A DNA stretch of 5,038 nt from assembly GCA_031273985.1 (NCBI GenBank), contig JAISQV010000250.1, forward strand, positions 1-5,038. The letters run 5' to 3'. This DNA is from Spirochaetaceae bacterium (GTDB lineage Bacteria; Spirochaetota; Spirochaetia; Treponematales; Breznakiellaceae). A program made the translations under genes and the position numbers. This document shows, piece after piece, positions 4,788-5,038 of this stretch; position 1 is the first letter of the stretch; each line of letters begins with the position of its first letter. The notes beneath the pieces were generated by a model. It saw only the letters and a list, made by a program, of their open reading frames with translations. It did no database searches and was not told the DNA's origin.

Positions 4788-5038
4788 TCAAACAGTCCGC
4801 CGCCTCCTGCCCCCCTCCCGGAGGCGGCGGTTCTCCTCCTCCAGGCGCTTGATCCGTTTCTGCGCCGCTTCAAGCTTCGCCCGGCCCTCCTCACGGCCTT
4901 TGGCCTCACCCTCGGCTTCACCCTGGGCGCGGTATTTGGCCTCCCACATGGCGGCCCAGCCCATTTCTTCCGCTATCTTGGGGAACTCTTTCGGCATCTT
5001 CATCTTGCCCTCCTTCTGCAATCTTACGGCCAGTTTGA
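4788..5038 (-). CDS. Glu/Gly-rich coiled-coil protein, C-terminal part; possibly Rpn/PD-(D/E)XK nuclease family
   Basis: Its 5' end is beyond the window; 82 residues are visible (first full codon at 5036). The sequence begins KLAVRLQKEGK, continues with EFPKIAEEMGWAAMWEAK, then a helix of repeated Gly-Glu/Lys steps (EGEAKGREEG, about 42-51), a charged coiled coil (about 52-73) and an Arg-rich end. Tails like this are typical of the Rpn / PDDEXK_2 'putative transposase' family, common in treponemes. That is inferred from the tail alone; no catalytic residues are in view. An alternative is a complete 71-residue protein from the ATG at 5003, which has a perfect AAGGAGG 5 bases upstream. The coding end contains an 11-bp inverted repeat (4797-4830). 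The stop TGA (4788-4790) overlaps the TTG of the doubtful downstream frame. Confidence 0.5.
   Translation of the reverse strand, partial: KLAVRLQKEGKMKMPKEFPKIAEEMGWAAMWEAKYRAQGEAEGEAKGREEGRAKLEAAQKRIKRLEEENRRLREGGRRRRTV
4797..4830. repeat. 11-bp perfect inverted repeat in the 3' end of the Glu/Gly-rich CDS
   Basis: CCGCCGCCTCC (4797-4807) is complementary to GGAGGCGGCGG (4820-4830) with a 12-base pyrimidine-rich loop (read +). On the minus strand it is followed by ACTGTTTGA, only a short T-run, so it may be a weak terminator that also encodes the Arg-rich C-terminus. Confidence 0.6.
5009..5015 (-). promoter_or_regulatory. Shine-Dalgarno-like AAGGAGG before an internal ATG
   Basis: AAGGAGG stands 5 bases before the ATG at 5003, the same arrangement as at the rodZ-like gene. 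It could make that ATG a true start, or could simply encode Lys-Glu-Gly within a longer protein. Sequence left of the start at 5004-5036 is open in the same frame, so the window does not settle it. Confidence 0.4.

Noticed and set aside
4370..4790. CRISPR-like array
   Set aside because: The repeats are unequal in length, unevenly spaced and self-complementary to different degrees; no regular spacers occur.

Overview
The window looks like part of a spirochaete chromosome, most probably a termite-gut Treponema relative. This is inferred from gene content: a short-linker LolA followed by a RodZ-like protein and a RimO with a 'DPLGCAKNQVD' start; a cellulase-type glycoside hydrolase next door; and a Glu/Gly-rich nuclease-family tail of a kind common in treponemes. 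No rRNA or other taxonomic marker is present, so the assignment is tentative. The core genes, rimO above all, are very GC-rich.

Layout. Positions 1-1073 (+) hold the C-terminal half of a GH5 glycoside hydrolase carrying a C-terminal beta-sandwich module. It ends at a small terminator (1077-1105) and converges on a minus-strand gene set. Read from right to left, that set is: the C-terminal end of a Glu/Gly-rich protein, possibly Rpn/PD-(D/E)XK family (4788-5038); a 469-base stretch full of inverted and direct repeats with no convincing gene (4319-4787); then lolA (3641-4318), a rodZ-like gene (2499-3614) and rimO (1143-2480). The last three are 26 and 18 bases apart and very likely form one operon.

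How the genes work together. LolA carries lipoproteins across the periplasm. The RodZ-like protein is a single-pass membrane protein with a cytoplasmic helix-turn-helix domain, linked to cell shape. RimO is the radical-SAM enzyme that methylthiolates ribosomal protein S12. The rodZ-rimO pairing is a known gene neighbourhood in several phyla; the three share growth and envelope housekeeping rather than one pathway. The GH5 enzyme is a separate function, polysaccharide breakdown.

The most unusual part is 4370-4830: at least seven hairpins, several with perfect 7-11 bp arms, and three copies of a roughly 20-32 base direct repeat. In the imperfect hairpins every wobble position is a G-T pair when read on the + strand (it would be A-C on the minus strand). 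This suggests a structured + strand RNA or an oriented repeat element lying antisense to the operon leader. I could not tie it to a named family.
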